64,000 bases of DNA from Sphagnum magellanicum. Taxonomy: Eukaryota > Streptophyta > Sphagnopsida > Sphagnales > Sphagnaceae. Of this stretch, positions 25,501 through 38,563 are shown one piece after another (positions within the stretch are counted from its first letter, which is position 1; every line of letters begins with the position of its first letter). The stretch is taken from contig CM038910.1 of NCBI GenBank assembly GCA_021904315.1, positions 22,826,256-22,890,255 of the forward strand, read 5' to 3'. Both the position numbers and the translations under genes were made by a program. The notes under the pieces were generated by a model, which saw nothing but the letters and a program-made list of their open reading frames with translations, did no database searches and was not told the DNA's origin.

Positions 25501-28500
25501 GTGGGTGGAGGTCAATATCATACAGTAACCAAATACTGAGTTTCTGTACAAGGCTGGATGTCATTGGAAGACTGAGCCATGGTGCAGCTAATTCAACAAA
25601 ACATAGAAGAGAAGGAGATGACCAAAGAAACTGACAAAAGAGCAGAAACAAAAAAGAAGAGAAACCAAAACACTCGGGATTAAGAAGACCCTTGAAATAA
25701 TCATCATTCAATTCATCAAAATACTCAGGACTGCATTCATCTGGCATAAAAACCAAACAAACAAACATGTAATAGGGGCCTGAACATTAAGCACAGTATC
25801 AAATGGTCAGTCAGTGCCAGTGACAGGTGGTGTTTGGGGAATAATGAGATCCATAGCCAAAAGTCTAAGATCACATATTATGATCAGCAGCTTGAAGGAT
25901 ACCAATTCTGATAAGAAGAATTTACAGCAAGTACCTCAGGAAACTGATCCTCCCAGAAGGGCTCTAGAGTGGTGCTATTACTCTTTGAGTGTCGCTCAGG
26001 TGTGGCCAGAGCCTCAGTTTGTGCGGACTCCAGTAATCGCATGGCATATTGTTGGATAGCCATGGATTTCTTCTTGGTCACCTGATCACTCCCAACATCT
26101 GCTGCAGCCTGAAGAAAATGAATAGCAAGACAGAGAAGCAGAAACTGAATTAGACTGTACAATTTCCTCGTAGTATGCAAATAATAGGACCTTCCTAGTA
26201 ATCAAAAGAGGCCAACGATGCTTCCTGGAGCAACAATTGAGAGAATGCAACACCACAATTATTAGTGGAACAGTAGAGAAAAAACCATTCATGATGAACA
26301 TGGGTGCATTCGAAAGAGTGAACCCTTCTGCCATGTTTGTAATCATAGGATACTTACCTTGTCCATGCCAAGACTATCAACATCCATGGGAACTGCTTCA
26401 TTGACATCCTTATTACTGTTGTTGCCTGGCTGTGTTTGAGTCTTCTCAATGAGAGAGGTTCCAGCTTTCTCTTTGATCAACGATCCCTCAACTGCACGCC
26501 AAAAACTATTCACTGCATTTGCTAGTACTTTTGCAACTTTCTGCTGCCTTGTACTGAGCTCAGATGCCAGAAACTCATCTTGCCTCCTTTGTAAAGCAAT
26601 GCACCTACAGGTTTGAGCAGCAGCAGCTCTTTTCCACAAGCTCTCCTACACAACAACACAGAACTCAAACTATGATACCCTACATACATATATATACCAT
26701 TGCTCCCATTTGTCAAAGTATATTGTTTGACTGAGTCTCAGGAGATTATGGCGATGCAGCTGTTCTGCAAAGACAAATTTCTAGATATGGAAATGTTCAG
26801 CTATGTCAACAAGTTGATCTGGAAAGATGACTAGTCCAGACTCCCCAGTTTCAGAGACTTGTTGCCATCTCTGACTTGTAGGCAAGCTGGCTAGATTCAC
26901 ATGGGGCAAACTACACACGACAATGTTGTTGTATCATGGGTGTTTCCAATCAAAAGCCTAGTTTTTCTCTCAAGAAGATGCCCCTACATCAGTCATATGA
27001 AAGGCCCCATCAACTTACACTGACATCATGAAAGTTGAAGTTGTTCACATCATCTGGAATCTCTTGAGCAACATTGTTCGAAAGAATTCTAACTGCAGGT
27101 ACTGGAAAATGTTTCCAGCGGCATGCAGAAATATATTATGTACCGACATGATAAACTTCATACGACACTAGTGCCTGACCATAGATTTCCAGAACACATC
27201 AGACTCAACAATCTTCTGCCATTGCAACTTGTAACTACAAAATGCTAAATATGTGCACTGGGGCCAATGTTGCACATGGGTAAGTCCAGAATAAGTGACA
27301 ACTACATTACCCCCCAGCTGGTTTAAGTTGGGCTGCCGTTGTCACCAGGAGAACCTGAAAGGCTCAACCAGTAATATTTCCACATATGCACAGATTTCAT
27401 ATAGATGGAGATCTCAACAGCATTTGAACTCAGACAGTGCCCATCCATATATGACAGAAAAAAAGACTTAAAACTTTGTGCAATCAACCCTCTCATGAAG
27501 TTCCAATGCTTTCAGTAAAAAACTCAGATACCTGCATGAAATCGTTGGCCATCCAGGCCATCTCTTCAAGCACAAAATCCCAATGTGCCTTCTTCCTCCT
27601 TGAAGCTTCAGGCCAAGGCTTATGCAATGCCTGATCCACTGTTGACTTTCTTGCAGCCTGCATAGCATCAGTAATCATATCTGAGATGTCCAGAGACAGT
27701 TGTAGGCCAACAACATTGTTCCCATTTTGTTAATGACCATAGAACTCATATCATAACTCAACTGCACCAATTTGAAGTCCAACATCAGCATCATAGAAAC
27801 TCTCCGTAATGCAGAGAGTTCCCAAAATGGCTACCAAGTTCAATTGACTACCTCTTCACATAGGATCTATTGTACAGGTTGAGCACCCCTGACCATCATG
27901 AGCTCATTTGGCATGAACAAACCGGATTATGAGTTACAGCAAGGCCCACTGGTGGATACCACAAAACAAGAGATGCACACATTACCTGTAGATGTGCTGC
28001 CTCTTCAATGATAATATCTTCACGTGCCTTCTGTGCCTTGGCTGAAATATCTGCCCTATGCTTCTCAGCTTCAGCTTGTATAGTTGGGTCATGCTGATTC
28101 TCCCAAGGAATTACTACACCAGGAAACTTGTTCTTCAATAAGGCACAGGCACTTGATGTCCGTCCTATACTCCTAGGAACCCCACCTACAACTGCACCTG
28201 CTTGCCCTTCAGTCCTAAGTTCCTGAGCTTTTGGTGCACCGTTGGTTTGTGAACTTCTTAATTCAGCCTCTGTGGTTGATGGCTTGGTCCTATCTTCAGC
28301 AGCAACATCTTCAACCTTGATTCTAGGATTGGAAGCAACCAATCTCTTGTCATCCTGTGCAGACTGGTCTCTGTTTGCCTGCCTAACATTACTAGTGCCT
28401 CTGACAATTGTCTTGTTGAACATAGGACTTTTGTGAATTGATCCTCCTTTGAATCCCTCCAACATCGACTGAGTAACTGGCAGAATATTTCCATCAGTCC

Positions 28501-31500
28501 CACTTACCTCCTTAGAACCCAGATTTTGTTCATCAACACTGTCCCTAGGAACACGACTCAGGCCACCTTCAGACACAACTTTGTGAACTCTGTCAGGGCC
28601 TCTTTCAATGGTGCTCAAATTGGGAAGTGCAAGTGTTCCAATCCTTTCTTGAGCCTCTTGTTTTGAAGTTCCATCTCCAGTATGACCTGTAGCTGTACCC
28701 TCATCTGTTGCTCTGTCAGGGCTTATAGAAACTCTTCCTAATACAGAGTTTTCATCTACATGTCCCTGTAAGCCAGCAGCAACATCCTCCCCAAGCTCAT
28801 GAAATCTTTGTACATCAGGGGTTGGCTTCTCTTCTGACAAAAGCAAATCTACAGTGCTTCCTTTACTGTCTAAGTTCAAACCATCATACTCCCCAGTATC
28901 AACTTGTAAACTAACCCTACTATCTCCAGACTTCAATGACACATGGGAAGGTGGCACAGTTCTGTCCCTATCCTTCCCTAAATTACTGCTGACATCTGCA
29001 CGATGCTGCTCCAAGACTGTTCCACACCCTGTCAAGACCTCAATTACTGGCTCAGTTTCCTGGTTTGTTGTGACTCCATTCCACTTGCCAGAGACAGCAT
29101 GTCGACTCTCATATGGCAGCACCTGCAAGCCCATATCCATCAATGCTTCATCCTTTGTGGCAACAGGAGGTTCATTGGGTTCAGCCACAACTAAAGAACT
29201 GTTGATGTCTGCCACCTTCTCCTGCTCCTTGACTGATACATGTCCATTTCCCAGATGCTGACTCTGGTGTCTGTTCCTCTTTGTGTATGCCTGACTTTTC
29301 AATCCAGCAGGGGCACCTCCATTGTGTTCACCCTCTCTTTTGGTGGTGTGGTCAAGCTGAGTCCAAACCAAGTTTGAACTGCTAGGGTTTGTTTGAGGGG
29401 ATTGTCCTTTGGAGGGGATCCCATCTGCTACATCCCTTGTGTTCACAGGAAAGCTGCTTTCTAGTTCTACACCTCTTCCCCCAGAAACTTCCTCACTTGA
29501 AATGTCTTGACATGCATCACCATTGACTATGGTATTTGCAACACTTCCACCCTCCCCCTCACTGCCAAAACAACCATCGAGTCAATGTCCAGTACAATGA
29601 GTACTCTTTGAGGCAACAGGAAGTCATTTTCCATTGCATAAACAGAGAACAAAAGCCTTTCCCAGTTCTCAATCTGAGAAGAAATCAGATTCCTTTGGTG
29701 CTGCAACAGGAAATGACTTGTTACTGCATGAGACCAAACTTACAGCTAGCAAGAAGTAGCCAAAAGCACTCATATTAGGAACAGTAATCGACTAGGGTAC
29801 GAAGCTATATAAACATCATGTACACCTTCTCTTGGTCAACAAGCCCACCTGAACAGCAACTGGTCAGCCAGTGGTTCAGCTGGTGATGGAGATGAAGAAC
29901 TGAGTAAGGAAACTTCCCCAAACTTGAAATCCAGGGGTTCTCCACCCTACATCAACAAGAAGATCCGCATACATCATGTGACACTACTTCACAACCAGAG
30001 AACTGAATTTGCTTCATTTCCTCATTGTGACAGATTGGACTATAAAGACCTTGTACTTGGATACAAAATATATCCTATCACCAATCACAGAACATACCCT
30101 CTTATGAGTTCAGACCAGGGAAGCAAGAATTCCACCTGGGCAAAAACTCAAAGATGGAAAAGTGCCATTAGTATACTGTCTCTGTCTAACCATCTTTCCA
30201 TGATTTAATCCAGATATCAACAGCACCAGTATGCAGCCATGTTTATCCCAAGTAGAAACTTGCTGAATTTGCACAGTTTGACATCAAGAGGAAGAACTAC
30301 CTTCTCTAAAAACTCTAGCTCCCTTCTTCGCTCTTCCCGTACAGCAAGATCCCGCCTGAGTCAACAACAGAAGGCAAGAGCTTGATTTCATGGGTCTAAC
30401 AGTTACCCCAACAAACATTTGGAGATATGCTATGCAAATACAATAATCCTCTGCATATTAGCCGCAGCAACAAGAAATACATCCAATACCTGCCAACATT
30501 CTAATTCTGTAGATCAATGTGTCCAGTCAAAATTCATAACAATAGACCCATCTACAGGGTGACCAGTCACCATTATAGACAAGATATGCTCGCAAAATTA
30601 TCCAATTTTCTGCTTGGTTTCTTGTTCAAGCCTTTCCTTCTAACACTGGTGCTATCTATGAATCCAACTACATGCATGGATTTGAATGGAAATGTGTTTG
30701 GGAACCTGAGTTCAGCTTGAGCTTTTTCAATTGCAGCACCACAAGGGGAAGGCTCGTTGTGAACTATGGTGGCTGCAGCACCAGCTCCTGCGCCCATGGA
30801 ACCTGGCTCTGCATTGACCGAGTGTTCAAACCCTGGCACAGAACCAGGGTCTTCCTTTGCTCTAGGTCCCAGCTCTGCTTCCCCCTTGTCTGCACCTAAT
30901 TTAATTCCTGATTCAGCCTTCCTCCTCCCCTCCACTTCACAGCTGACCTCCACATCCACAGCTGCTGCCAAAGCAATGCCATCCCCAGGCTGTAAGCCTC
31001 TGCCAACTGTCTATCCCAACCAATGCTGCAGTCCTGAAACTCTTTCAACCAAAATTTCAACCACTATAACAACAACAACGAAAAAAAAAAAAAAACAACC
31101 CCCCCAAGGCAAACATTGGCACAACAGAAGATGCACACTATGAACACACTTACACAGCCCCATACACCACCATCACTTCCACCATCTCTCTTCCTCACTG
31201 CATTTCTAGGTCAAATGCTCCAGATAAGCTTTGAGCCCCAATTATTGTATAAGGATGAAAACCAACACTCCACTGTGGCAGAGCATGTGTATGGTCCTCC
31301 TCCAGTAGTCAAAAGCCATGAATTCCAATTTCTTTCACAATGGCCACCACCTCAAGTCTTCAGAATTCAGAGTGATAATGATGAAACAAAAGAACTCAGA
31401 GTAATTAGAAAACAAACAATAATGTGGCGCCACCATCCTCATTGTCAATTCTTGCAGTCAGGGGATAGCTAAAAGACTAGGGCAAGTGGGTGAGGTGCTG

Positions 31501-31953
31501 ACAACACTCTCTCCCCCCAGTTGCGTGCTTCCTTCAAGTTGTTATTCCCAGGAGGAAGAAAAAACTCCACGAGGGTTTGTGAAAAATGTAAGATCCAACA
31601 ACACATGTGCGTGTCTTCTCCAGCACCTTATTGCAACCACCAGCACGAGGGCTCAAAAAACCCTCAGGAAAAAAAAAAGGGAGCTTTAGCATCTTGCCCA
31701 CAAGAAACGACACAAAACACGACCAGCGAGAGAGAGAAAAAAAACCCACCCAAAAATAAAAAAAAGCGCGGAGAAAAAATAAATCGCGAAAACCCATTTT
31801 TCTGGCCATACCCTAGAAATTGCAACCCTCAGCAATAGGATGATCGTGGATGCTCCAGATGCTTTGTGGGGAGATTATTTTTAGTTTTATTTATTTATAT
31901 TTTTCCCACTTACCTGCTGAACGGAGCTCGCAGCCGTGTCGCGACGCGAGCAT
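15217..31953 (-). CDS. EAF1: EAF1-like chromatin protein (HSA and SANT domains), NuA4/SWR1 scaffold, about 2,370 residues
   Basis: EAF1 is the scaffold of the NuA4 histone acetyltransferase in the nucleus. Exons (minus, 5' to 3'): 31953-31914 (tentative), 31006-30706, 30355-30301, 29946-29849, 29561-27986, 27657-27532, 26645-26358, 26108-25935, 25065-24982, 24311-23601, 23466-23416, 23166-23106, 22529-22315, 22155-22096, 21748-21668, 20460-20323, 20074-19958, 19796-19708, 19523-19273, 18764-18356, 18039-17851, 17610-16511, 16375-15628, 15375-15217. Plant-EAF1 landmarks in order: AAIEKAQAELR then EERRRELEFLEK and GGEPLDFKFG; HSA core WDFVLEEMAWMANDF then LWKRAAAAQTC; SLFYVLSNGSMEVY; basic stretches AKKKRKKIPK and KSKKKKKIKH; SANT with VLVHDLGPNWELVSDVL and PKQCRERHKLL; a very Gln-rich C-terminal third. 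Phase holds at all junctions but one: 19708 ends in phase 2 while 19523 opens in phase 0. The start codon is uncertain. Confidence 0.88.
16561..16590 (-). repeat. (CAG)10 microsatellite coding for polyglutamine in EAF1
   Basis: Ten uninterrupted CTG triplets on the + strand read as CAG on the coding strand and encode Gln inside the Gln-rich exon 17610-16511. Shorter CAG/CAA runs lie at about 17191-17212 and 17575-17610. Pure triplet runs of this kind vary in length between individuals, so this is a likely length polymorphism. Confidence 0.85.
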
Positions 31954-33005
31954 AGAAGAAATTTCAGCAGGTGAGAGGCGAAATCCCGGCGCCAAATAGG
32001 TGAAAGCAGGAGAGCATGATTGGACATCAACGACGACAACAACAACAGCGATGGAGACGATGATGACGAGGAGGAGGAGGAAGTCGACGACGACGATGAT
32101 GCAACACCATGGTGTGACACATCCCAGCACATCCCAAAGCTCACCAGGAGACAAAATTTCAACCCGGATTCATGACAGGAATCTAAATTAAATCTGCAAA
32201 TTGCATGTACCACGGATCAAAACACGCTCGGAATTTCTTCGCTTGCAAACCCCAGGTTGTCGCGCGCCAGGGTTTCCGACTCGATTGCCGAAGGGGAGAC
32301 GGGTTCCGCCAGCCCTTGTTCCCCGGACGTTCCTCACGTTCCCTCATCGCCAATTTCCCTTCACACTCGCTGCGCGCCTGGGACGCAGACCTGTTGTTGT
32401 TGTTGTTGGTCTTGTTGTTGCTGCTGCTGCTTTTGATACTTGTTGGCTGATGTTAGGGAGAAAGAACAACGGAACGATTTAGTTTTCATTTGGTCCCATA
32501 TTTTGAGGAATTGTTCACCATGTGTTGCTGCGAACAACTGTGAGTTCATGTTTTGGGAGTTTGATGGAACATTTCCTTCGTTAACTGTTGCTAGTTTGCT
32601 CTTCATAAGGGGCAGAGGCAGGACTGAGGCATTGTTGTTGTCTTTCTGCTTTGCTTTGCTTTGTTGTGAGCTTTCTTTGCGTCGTGACCACCACTCCCAC
32701 TCTCACCAACAAATGCTTGCTCTTGCTTTGTTTTTTTTTCCCGTTACACTTGGAGGAGAGACAATTGCAAATCTGTGAGAGAGTTCGAGCATTCAGAACG
32801 CAAGAAAGAACATTCCAGGAAAAATTTCCCCTTTGTGCTTCATGCATTCTTCTACTTCTGGTGCTTCATTCTTGCTGCTACACAAACTGTTGTCATGATG
32901 CATCAACATTCTGCTTCTATCATTCAGTGACAAGTGCTTACCACTAACTTTATGAGTTGAAGAAGACACGGAACAGCAAGAAGAAGAAGAAGAAGAAGAA
33001 GAAGC
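31954..33005. promoter_or_regulatory. Putative head-to-head promoter region upstream of EAF1
   Basis: EAF1 runs leftward from about 31.95 kb. A GT donor (gtaagt on the minus strand at 31913) ends a GC-richer exon that is 5' leader or the first coding exon. The interval has trinucleotide runs: TTG/CTG at about 32392-32432 and GAA at about 32977-33004 just before an ATG on the + strand. Purine or pyrimidine triplet runs are common in plant 5' leaders. No TATA box or known operator was recognised; the two-way promoter is inferred from layout. Confidence 0.35.
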
Positions 33006-33379
33006 ATGGATTCTCCAAGGTGAGACCAGTGAGAAAAATATTATACATATATGCATAATAATTGTGTGTTGGATGTATATGTGATTCATATTCTTCTTCC
33101 AGCGCTCCTCCTGTTCTTATTGACGGAGTTTACTATAAGAGTTCCAAAGTACCAACAACAACAAATTCCATGTCATCTGCACACTCTAGACTATGCTCTG
33201 TTCTAGGATTTTCTCCAGGGTCTGGAAGCCGTTTCTGGGTTACAAAATTGTGTCCTCTCACGCATTCTTCTTCATTCTTGAATCCATTTTCCCAAGAGGG
33301 AAAAGATATGGTTTCCAAAGTGAATTTTCTCTCTAATTTTGCTCATTGGAGTCTTCATGCAGCAACAACTGCTATTTAA
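33006..33379 (+). CDS. Doubtful two-exon small gene, unknown function
   Basis: An ATG follows a GAA-repeat leader at 33006. It reads MDSP and reaches a GT donor at 33020; after an intron with a ttcttcttccag acceptor, an exon at 33103-33379 continues in phase to a stop, giving 96 residues (MDSPSAPPVLIDGVYYKSSK, then a Ser/Thr-rich segment). The leader, splice sites and phase agree, but no family is recognised. The Ser-rich part could be the start of an organelle-targeted protein whose later exons are lost or not recognised. It may also be a 5' leader fragment with a chance frame. Confidence 0.3.
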
Positions 33380-36300
33380 ATTTCTTGTGCCACTGAGCTT
33401 GTGCAAGATGGACTGGGGATTGAAAACCCTCTCATCCCTCTTGAAATTGTGTGATACTGAAATTGACCATGGAAAGACATACAAAATATCAATGTAGAGC
33501 CTTGTGATTGGCTTATTGGTTTCACCACAAAGTGGGCATGCAGTTGCTTGCTGCATATAATGAAATTGTAAACAACATAGCTGTAATGTAAGCTGTAATG
33601 GGGATGTCTGGTGGGGCTCAATATTCCTCAATAATAGAATGTACATCAAGTAATCTGATGTTGAAAGATTAGTGGTTTTGTGCAGTGGTACATTTCTCAA
33701 TAGCAGGTGGGTGTACTCTCTCAAGTTCTGCTCACAGCATCAATGAGATTGGAGAGAAAACTCAATGATGACAATTTGAAGCAAACTATCGATCTGTCAG
33801 TTTCAACAAAAAACAAACTAAAAACATGACAAGAAACATGTGCTGTCATAACCTGATGAGCACTCTCAAAGTATCGGACTGTCTACTTGCTTCATTGTGA
33901 ATAGAAGTGACTATCTGCCATGATTTCCCCATGACTACCACTGCATCCGCTCCTGATGGTGGGAGCAACAGAGTTATACAATAAATGCTAGCTCAAAATT
34001 TTGGGCCCAAAAAAAAAAAAAAAAAACTAAAATCAATCTTTTATCTTGAGATTTCTATAACATTTCTGGAAGCAACTGGAAGACTCAGTCATGCTGTTGG
34101 ACAGCACTAGAGATGAAAAAAAAAGTCAATAGCTGTTTTCAGACCCTCACCTTCATCATGCAGAGCAGTGACAAGCTGCCATGACAAACCACTAGCTTCC
34201 ATCAGTTCCCACGAGTCCAGGTGTAGATATAAGTACATAACTTTTTTAGCTCAGTGATGAAGGTTTTGAATTCTCAGTGTGATAGATTTTTTGAAGTGAA
34301 CACTTGGAGGGAAGAGACTTGAGAACAAGTTTGAATGCTGTTGCAGAAGGTTGACCACCCACCAGGCAGCCACTGCTGTACCATAATACAGCAACAGCCA
34401 ACAAATTCCACCAGGCTGTCTTTCAAGGCTACAGAGGTGAGAGTTGTGAGCTCTTGGATTTTTTGTAATGTGTCTAGTAACTTTGTGATGTCAGTTTAAC
34501 ACAAATAAGTTTCAATCTGAGGCATAAATTGTATGCAGTTTCTGCCTTGATTATCAAAGTCAATAAGAAGAGACCATAAAACACATTGCCATGAGAGGAT
34601 CTTCTACCATGGTCAAGAGACAGCTTTACATACAAGAAGCTTCATGAATGAAATGCAAAAGAGTTCAGCACAAGAAATTTTCAGGAACTAAATGAGAACT
34701 TTTATCATTCCAGGAAAATGGAGAAGAAAAACATAATCATGAAGTAGTATATCATCTTTTGATGGTTGAATACATGTAAAGGATGACCAAATTTCCTCAA
34801 AATGTGTGGTGTTCATAGAGTTTTGGCTGACAAATCATATATCATTTCAGGCAGAGCTGGAATGTGCACCATTCCTAGTAGAGGAACCCAGTGCAATGTC
34901 CATCCTAGCCTGAGGAAAATTGTTTTCTGAGGACCATACCCCAAAACATTGTAAGATTGTATTCAGGCTGTTCCAAGATCACTGTGGTGTCTCCCTTGTG
35001 CAAAGGATTTGAAGATGGTAATGTAAGACATTTCAAGTATGCACATACTTGTAACTTTGCAGATGAATCTGGGCAGGGCATCTCACCATGTTAAGATGCA
35101 AAGGACTTTTAAGAAGTGTCAAGTCTATGTGTGAGTGTCTAGAGGCATTGATCAAATAGTGCAAAACCACTGATCTTGTAAAATGGATGCTTCTTTGAGG
35201 TTCTTTTCTTGCCCCAATTCTGGTCTGCAGCTAAGGTACCCAAGACCCTTTATTTAACATTTTGCGACAGGATAGGTATCCAGACTCAAGATTGCTGATT
35301 TGCTTGCTGGTAAATTCACCCATGACCTATATTATCACTGTGACCCAGGAGGGGGTATAGGAAGTTAATTCAAAATTTTGAGGCTTCTCGCTTTTAGACA
35401 CCAAGTGTAACCAATGCCCCAAAGTCCTGTTGTAACAGTGGTTTTTAGCACACACTTCTGTGCAAGCTGACAATTCTCTTGGATGGTGGTTGCAGAAAGC
35501 TCGATTGATACAAGGTACACTTCTCATCTGGGGTGCATGAATTATGAATTTTGTCAGTCTGAAACAATGCCAAGTGCAACAGTTGTGATGAGGTAAAATG
35601 TTTTGGGCTAATGTTATAAGCTTCAAAAGGCTGTTGTAGTGATCAATCTTACAACTTGGCTGCTTCCCGTATATTGTGTGTTGATTGCAATGGCACTTAT
35701 TGAGTAACTATGGTAACCAGCAATTCTCTGATGTGGTCAGCAAATGCTGTCAGAGAAGGAAATCAGGTAATTACCTTGTCCAACACTTATACATGAAAAG
35801 CGTTCAGTATCTTTACCATCTTGGCACCAGTAAAGCAAATTCTTGAGGATGCATCCTTTGTTCCATGTGATGGTTCAGAAACATGATTTCTCCAATTCAA
35901 GTTCTTATTGGTTTACATGGTCAATGCAACATGTTGGTTAAACGGATGGATTGTGGAAAATGTTTTTAACCATGTACTGTTTATAAGCAAACATTTTTTT
36001 TCCTTCTAGGTGAAGGTCCTAATTGGGGTTGGGTCAATCATTTGAGCACTATGTGTAACACACAATCACTTGCAGCACAGAACCATTTGTAAGTCTAAAG
36101 CAGTTTGGTGTGCAGTTTATGGGTAATTTTTAGCTTCTATCATGGACTTTTCAAACTCTTCTTGATCATATAATAAAGGATATCTTGAGAATTAGGACTA
36201 TTTGAGGAAAAATATCATGAGATGATGAGATTCATGACAAATCATGGGTAGAAGGTTCTGGATATCATGAACTTTGTCTCTTCAGATCCAAATGTATATT

Positions 36301-37070
36301 GAGGATTAGGACTATTGGGGGATGATGAATATCCGGAGATAAGAGAGATTCATGACATATGATTGGTGCAAAATGTCTTGTCACAAGATGTCTTCAAGTA
36401 GATCAAATGGAACTGCGTTCCTAAGCTCAAGTAATGATCCCAAGTTAAACCTCCTTGAATGGTGTATGTGGGGCCAATTCTTGTTGATGTGGTGCTGATG
36501 TGGTTGCATTTTTTTATTGGCTGCATTAAAAGGCCTTGGCCTGTATAACGGCCTCCCTCCTTGAAGCCATAGCTTTTGCTCCACAGGCAGGCAGCCCACA
36601 CTAGTGAAGCAGGAGCCCCAACCATGCTAGCAAATCTCCTTTCATGATTCGCATTTGTAAAATCTAATGATGGAGTTTGATGCAAAATGACCTCTTTATC
36701 TGTTTGGTTAGAACTGCCGTCTATTCTTGGTTCTCTCTCTCTCTCCCCTCTCCCTCTTTTTGTCCTCCCTCTCTGCACACATCGATTGTGACGATTCCTC
36801 ACCTCGTGACAATTCCTATGCTTCTCATGCATTGTGGCGATGCTCTTGCTTGTGATCTCGAATTTGGATAAACGAACATTTCGGATGGTTTTCGATCACA
36901 AGACTTCATAATGTCGACAACACTTTGGGAAGATTTGTGCACAGAAGAGATACATGCCTGTTCATAATCAAAGGTGGTTTGGTCAGTGTGTGAAGAAAAG
37001 TCTTGCTGTGTGACTTTCTTACTTGTGAGGGAAGTTGGTTCATGTGCATTATAACCTTGATTTTGAGCAG
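33380..37070. other. Intergenic, no gene seen
   Basis: No coding sequence is supported. The longest frame (36350-36832 minus, 160 codons) has no family resemblance and no plausible start or splice context. Simple features: a poly-A run near 34009-34026 and a CT-rich run near 36732-36755. The missing first exon of the sorbitol dehydrogenase pseudogene would be expected just before 37071, but was not found. Confidence 0.5.
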
Positions 37071-38563
37071 GTGACAATGAAGTGAGAGTGCGCATGAAGG
37101 CAGTTGGCGATTGTGGCAGTGATGTGCATTATGTCAAGGTTTGATTTCTTCTTACTACTACTTTTCTTTTTGCCACCGATTGTTGCTTGTAGCACAACTA
37201 ATGGGAAAACACTTGGTGTTCAATTGTTAACATGACAGACAATTGCATCACTTTTGTTGCAACTGTCTTCAGATTTTTTGCAATCCGGTGACAATAACCT
37301 AACCCCTTCTATGCTGGTGCTGCAAGTAATATTTGGCAAAATCTTTGTCTCTCACAACAACAAAATTGTGATGAGTATACATTGCACATCAATGTTGACC
37401 TATGGTTGAGAGGGCTGGGGTGGTGGAAATTGCAGCATCTACAGTGTGGTGATTTCATAGTAAAAGAGCCAATGGTTATAGGCCATGACTGTGCTGGAAT
37501 TGTGTAAGAAAGTGGGAAGGATGTGGAACATTTGGTTGTTGGGGATTGCGTTGCTCTGGAGCCTGGGATTTCTTGTCACCATTGTGATGAATGCAAAGAG
37601 GGTTCTTACAACTTATGTTCCAACATGAGATTTTTTGCAACTCCACCTGGTAATTGGTTGCTTGCACAACAGGTGCACAACTCAAATTGTGATCTTTTGT
37701 TTGTTAGCAAAGATGGCACAGGCATCATTGGGCAGTTCTACTTTCCATAGGCATTCTTCCAATTCTCCTGCATGATCGATTAGCTGTTTCAAGGAATGCT
37801 ATGTGCACAATGTATTGCATCAACTCTAGAGATCTCTTCAATCTATGATCCATTGCTTTGCTTAGTTTTTCACTTAACTCTGTTCTGATGACCTAAATGC
37901 ATCCATATTCTTTCAGGTGTATTGTAATGTTGACTTTGGATTGGACTGATTGGTGGGGATGAACAGGTGGTCCATCCTGCAGATATGTGATTTAAGCTCC
38001 CTGAGAATGTGACATTGGAAAAGGGGGCCATGTGTGAGCCTCTGAGTGTTGGGGCATGCATGCCATCCGGCAGGTGTTGGACCCCCAACAAAAGTTTTAA
38101 TCTTGGGAGCTGGACCTATTGGCTTTGTCACAATGCTAGCTGCACATGCCTTTGGAAGTCGTAAAGTGGTGATTGCTGATGTTTCTGTGGAACAATTGAA
38201 TGTCACCACAGAATTGGGAGCAGATGCTACAGTCTTGGTGTCAACAGATCTGAAGGTAAGAAAAGAATTCAGATTTATTTTAATCAGCAATGTCAGACTT
38301 CTCACATTGGACTGGGAAGGGTGGATGGATGCAAATCAGTTTCTTTACAACTGTCAGTGTGTTCTATTACTGCAACACATATCCTTTGTCCTTGGATTTA
38401 ATTAGTGGGCAGATCAATGTCAAGCCCCTCATCACTATCTGATTTGGCTTCTCTGAATCCAAGGTCAAGGATGCATTTGAGACAAGTGCCAAGGGTGGCA
38501 GTGTGTGCCATCAAGTTCATGTTCCGCCTCTCAGCATGTTTCCACTTTGTTAATGCATGTTAA
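37071..38563 (+). pseudogene. Sorbitol (L-iditol) dehydrogenase pseudogene, non-processed
   Basis: Four blocks match plant sorbitol dehydrogenase, a zinc medium-chain dehydrogenase that oxidises sorbitol to fructose. Block 1, 37071-37138: EVRVRMKAVGDCGSDVHYVK. Block 2, 37436-37672: DFIVKEPMVIGHDCAGIV, a TAA stop at 37505-37507, then HLVVGDCVALEPGISC with the structural zinc cysteines (CHHCDECKEGSYNLC) and FFATPP. Block 3, 37967-38255: VVHPADM, a TGA stop at 37988-37990, LPENVTLEKGAMCEPLSVG, a frameshift near 38055, then VLILGAGPIGFVTMLAAHAF. Block 4, about 38406-38563: GQINVKPLIT, a TGA, FGFSESKVKDAFETSAKGG, another frameshift, and an AIKFMFRL end. The catalytic-zinc GHE is GHD. The first exon and about 100 codons between blocks 3 and 4 are missing. 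Blocks keep GT/AG borders, so it is a decayed duplicate and not a retrocopy. Confidence 0.88.

Noticed and set aside
25433..25768. Minus-strand frame with an exon-like start (DECSPEYFDELNDDYF) inside EAF1
   Set aside because: Its splice phases do not fit the neighbours, while joining 25935 directly to 25065 gives WEDQFPE-VSLFYVLSNGSMEVY, which matches the family. It is intron sequence.
27896..27985. Extension of the large EAF1 exon to the frame's end
   Set aside because: A GT donor at 27985-27984 and the in-phase next exon (AHLQ-AARKSTV) show this part is intron.
29003..29261. Plus-strand frames inside the large EAF1 exon
   Set aside because: Antisense shadows of a conserved coding exon.
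31534..31809. 91-codon minus-strand frame upstream of EAF1 exon 2
   Set aside because: Lys/Phe-rich low-complexity frame, not in splice phase with the conserved exon; taken as intron.
36350..36832. 160-codon minus-strand frame
   Set aside because: No domain, no splice context, and it crosses a CT-repeat; composition looks random.
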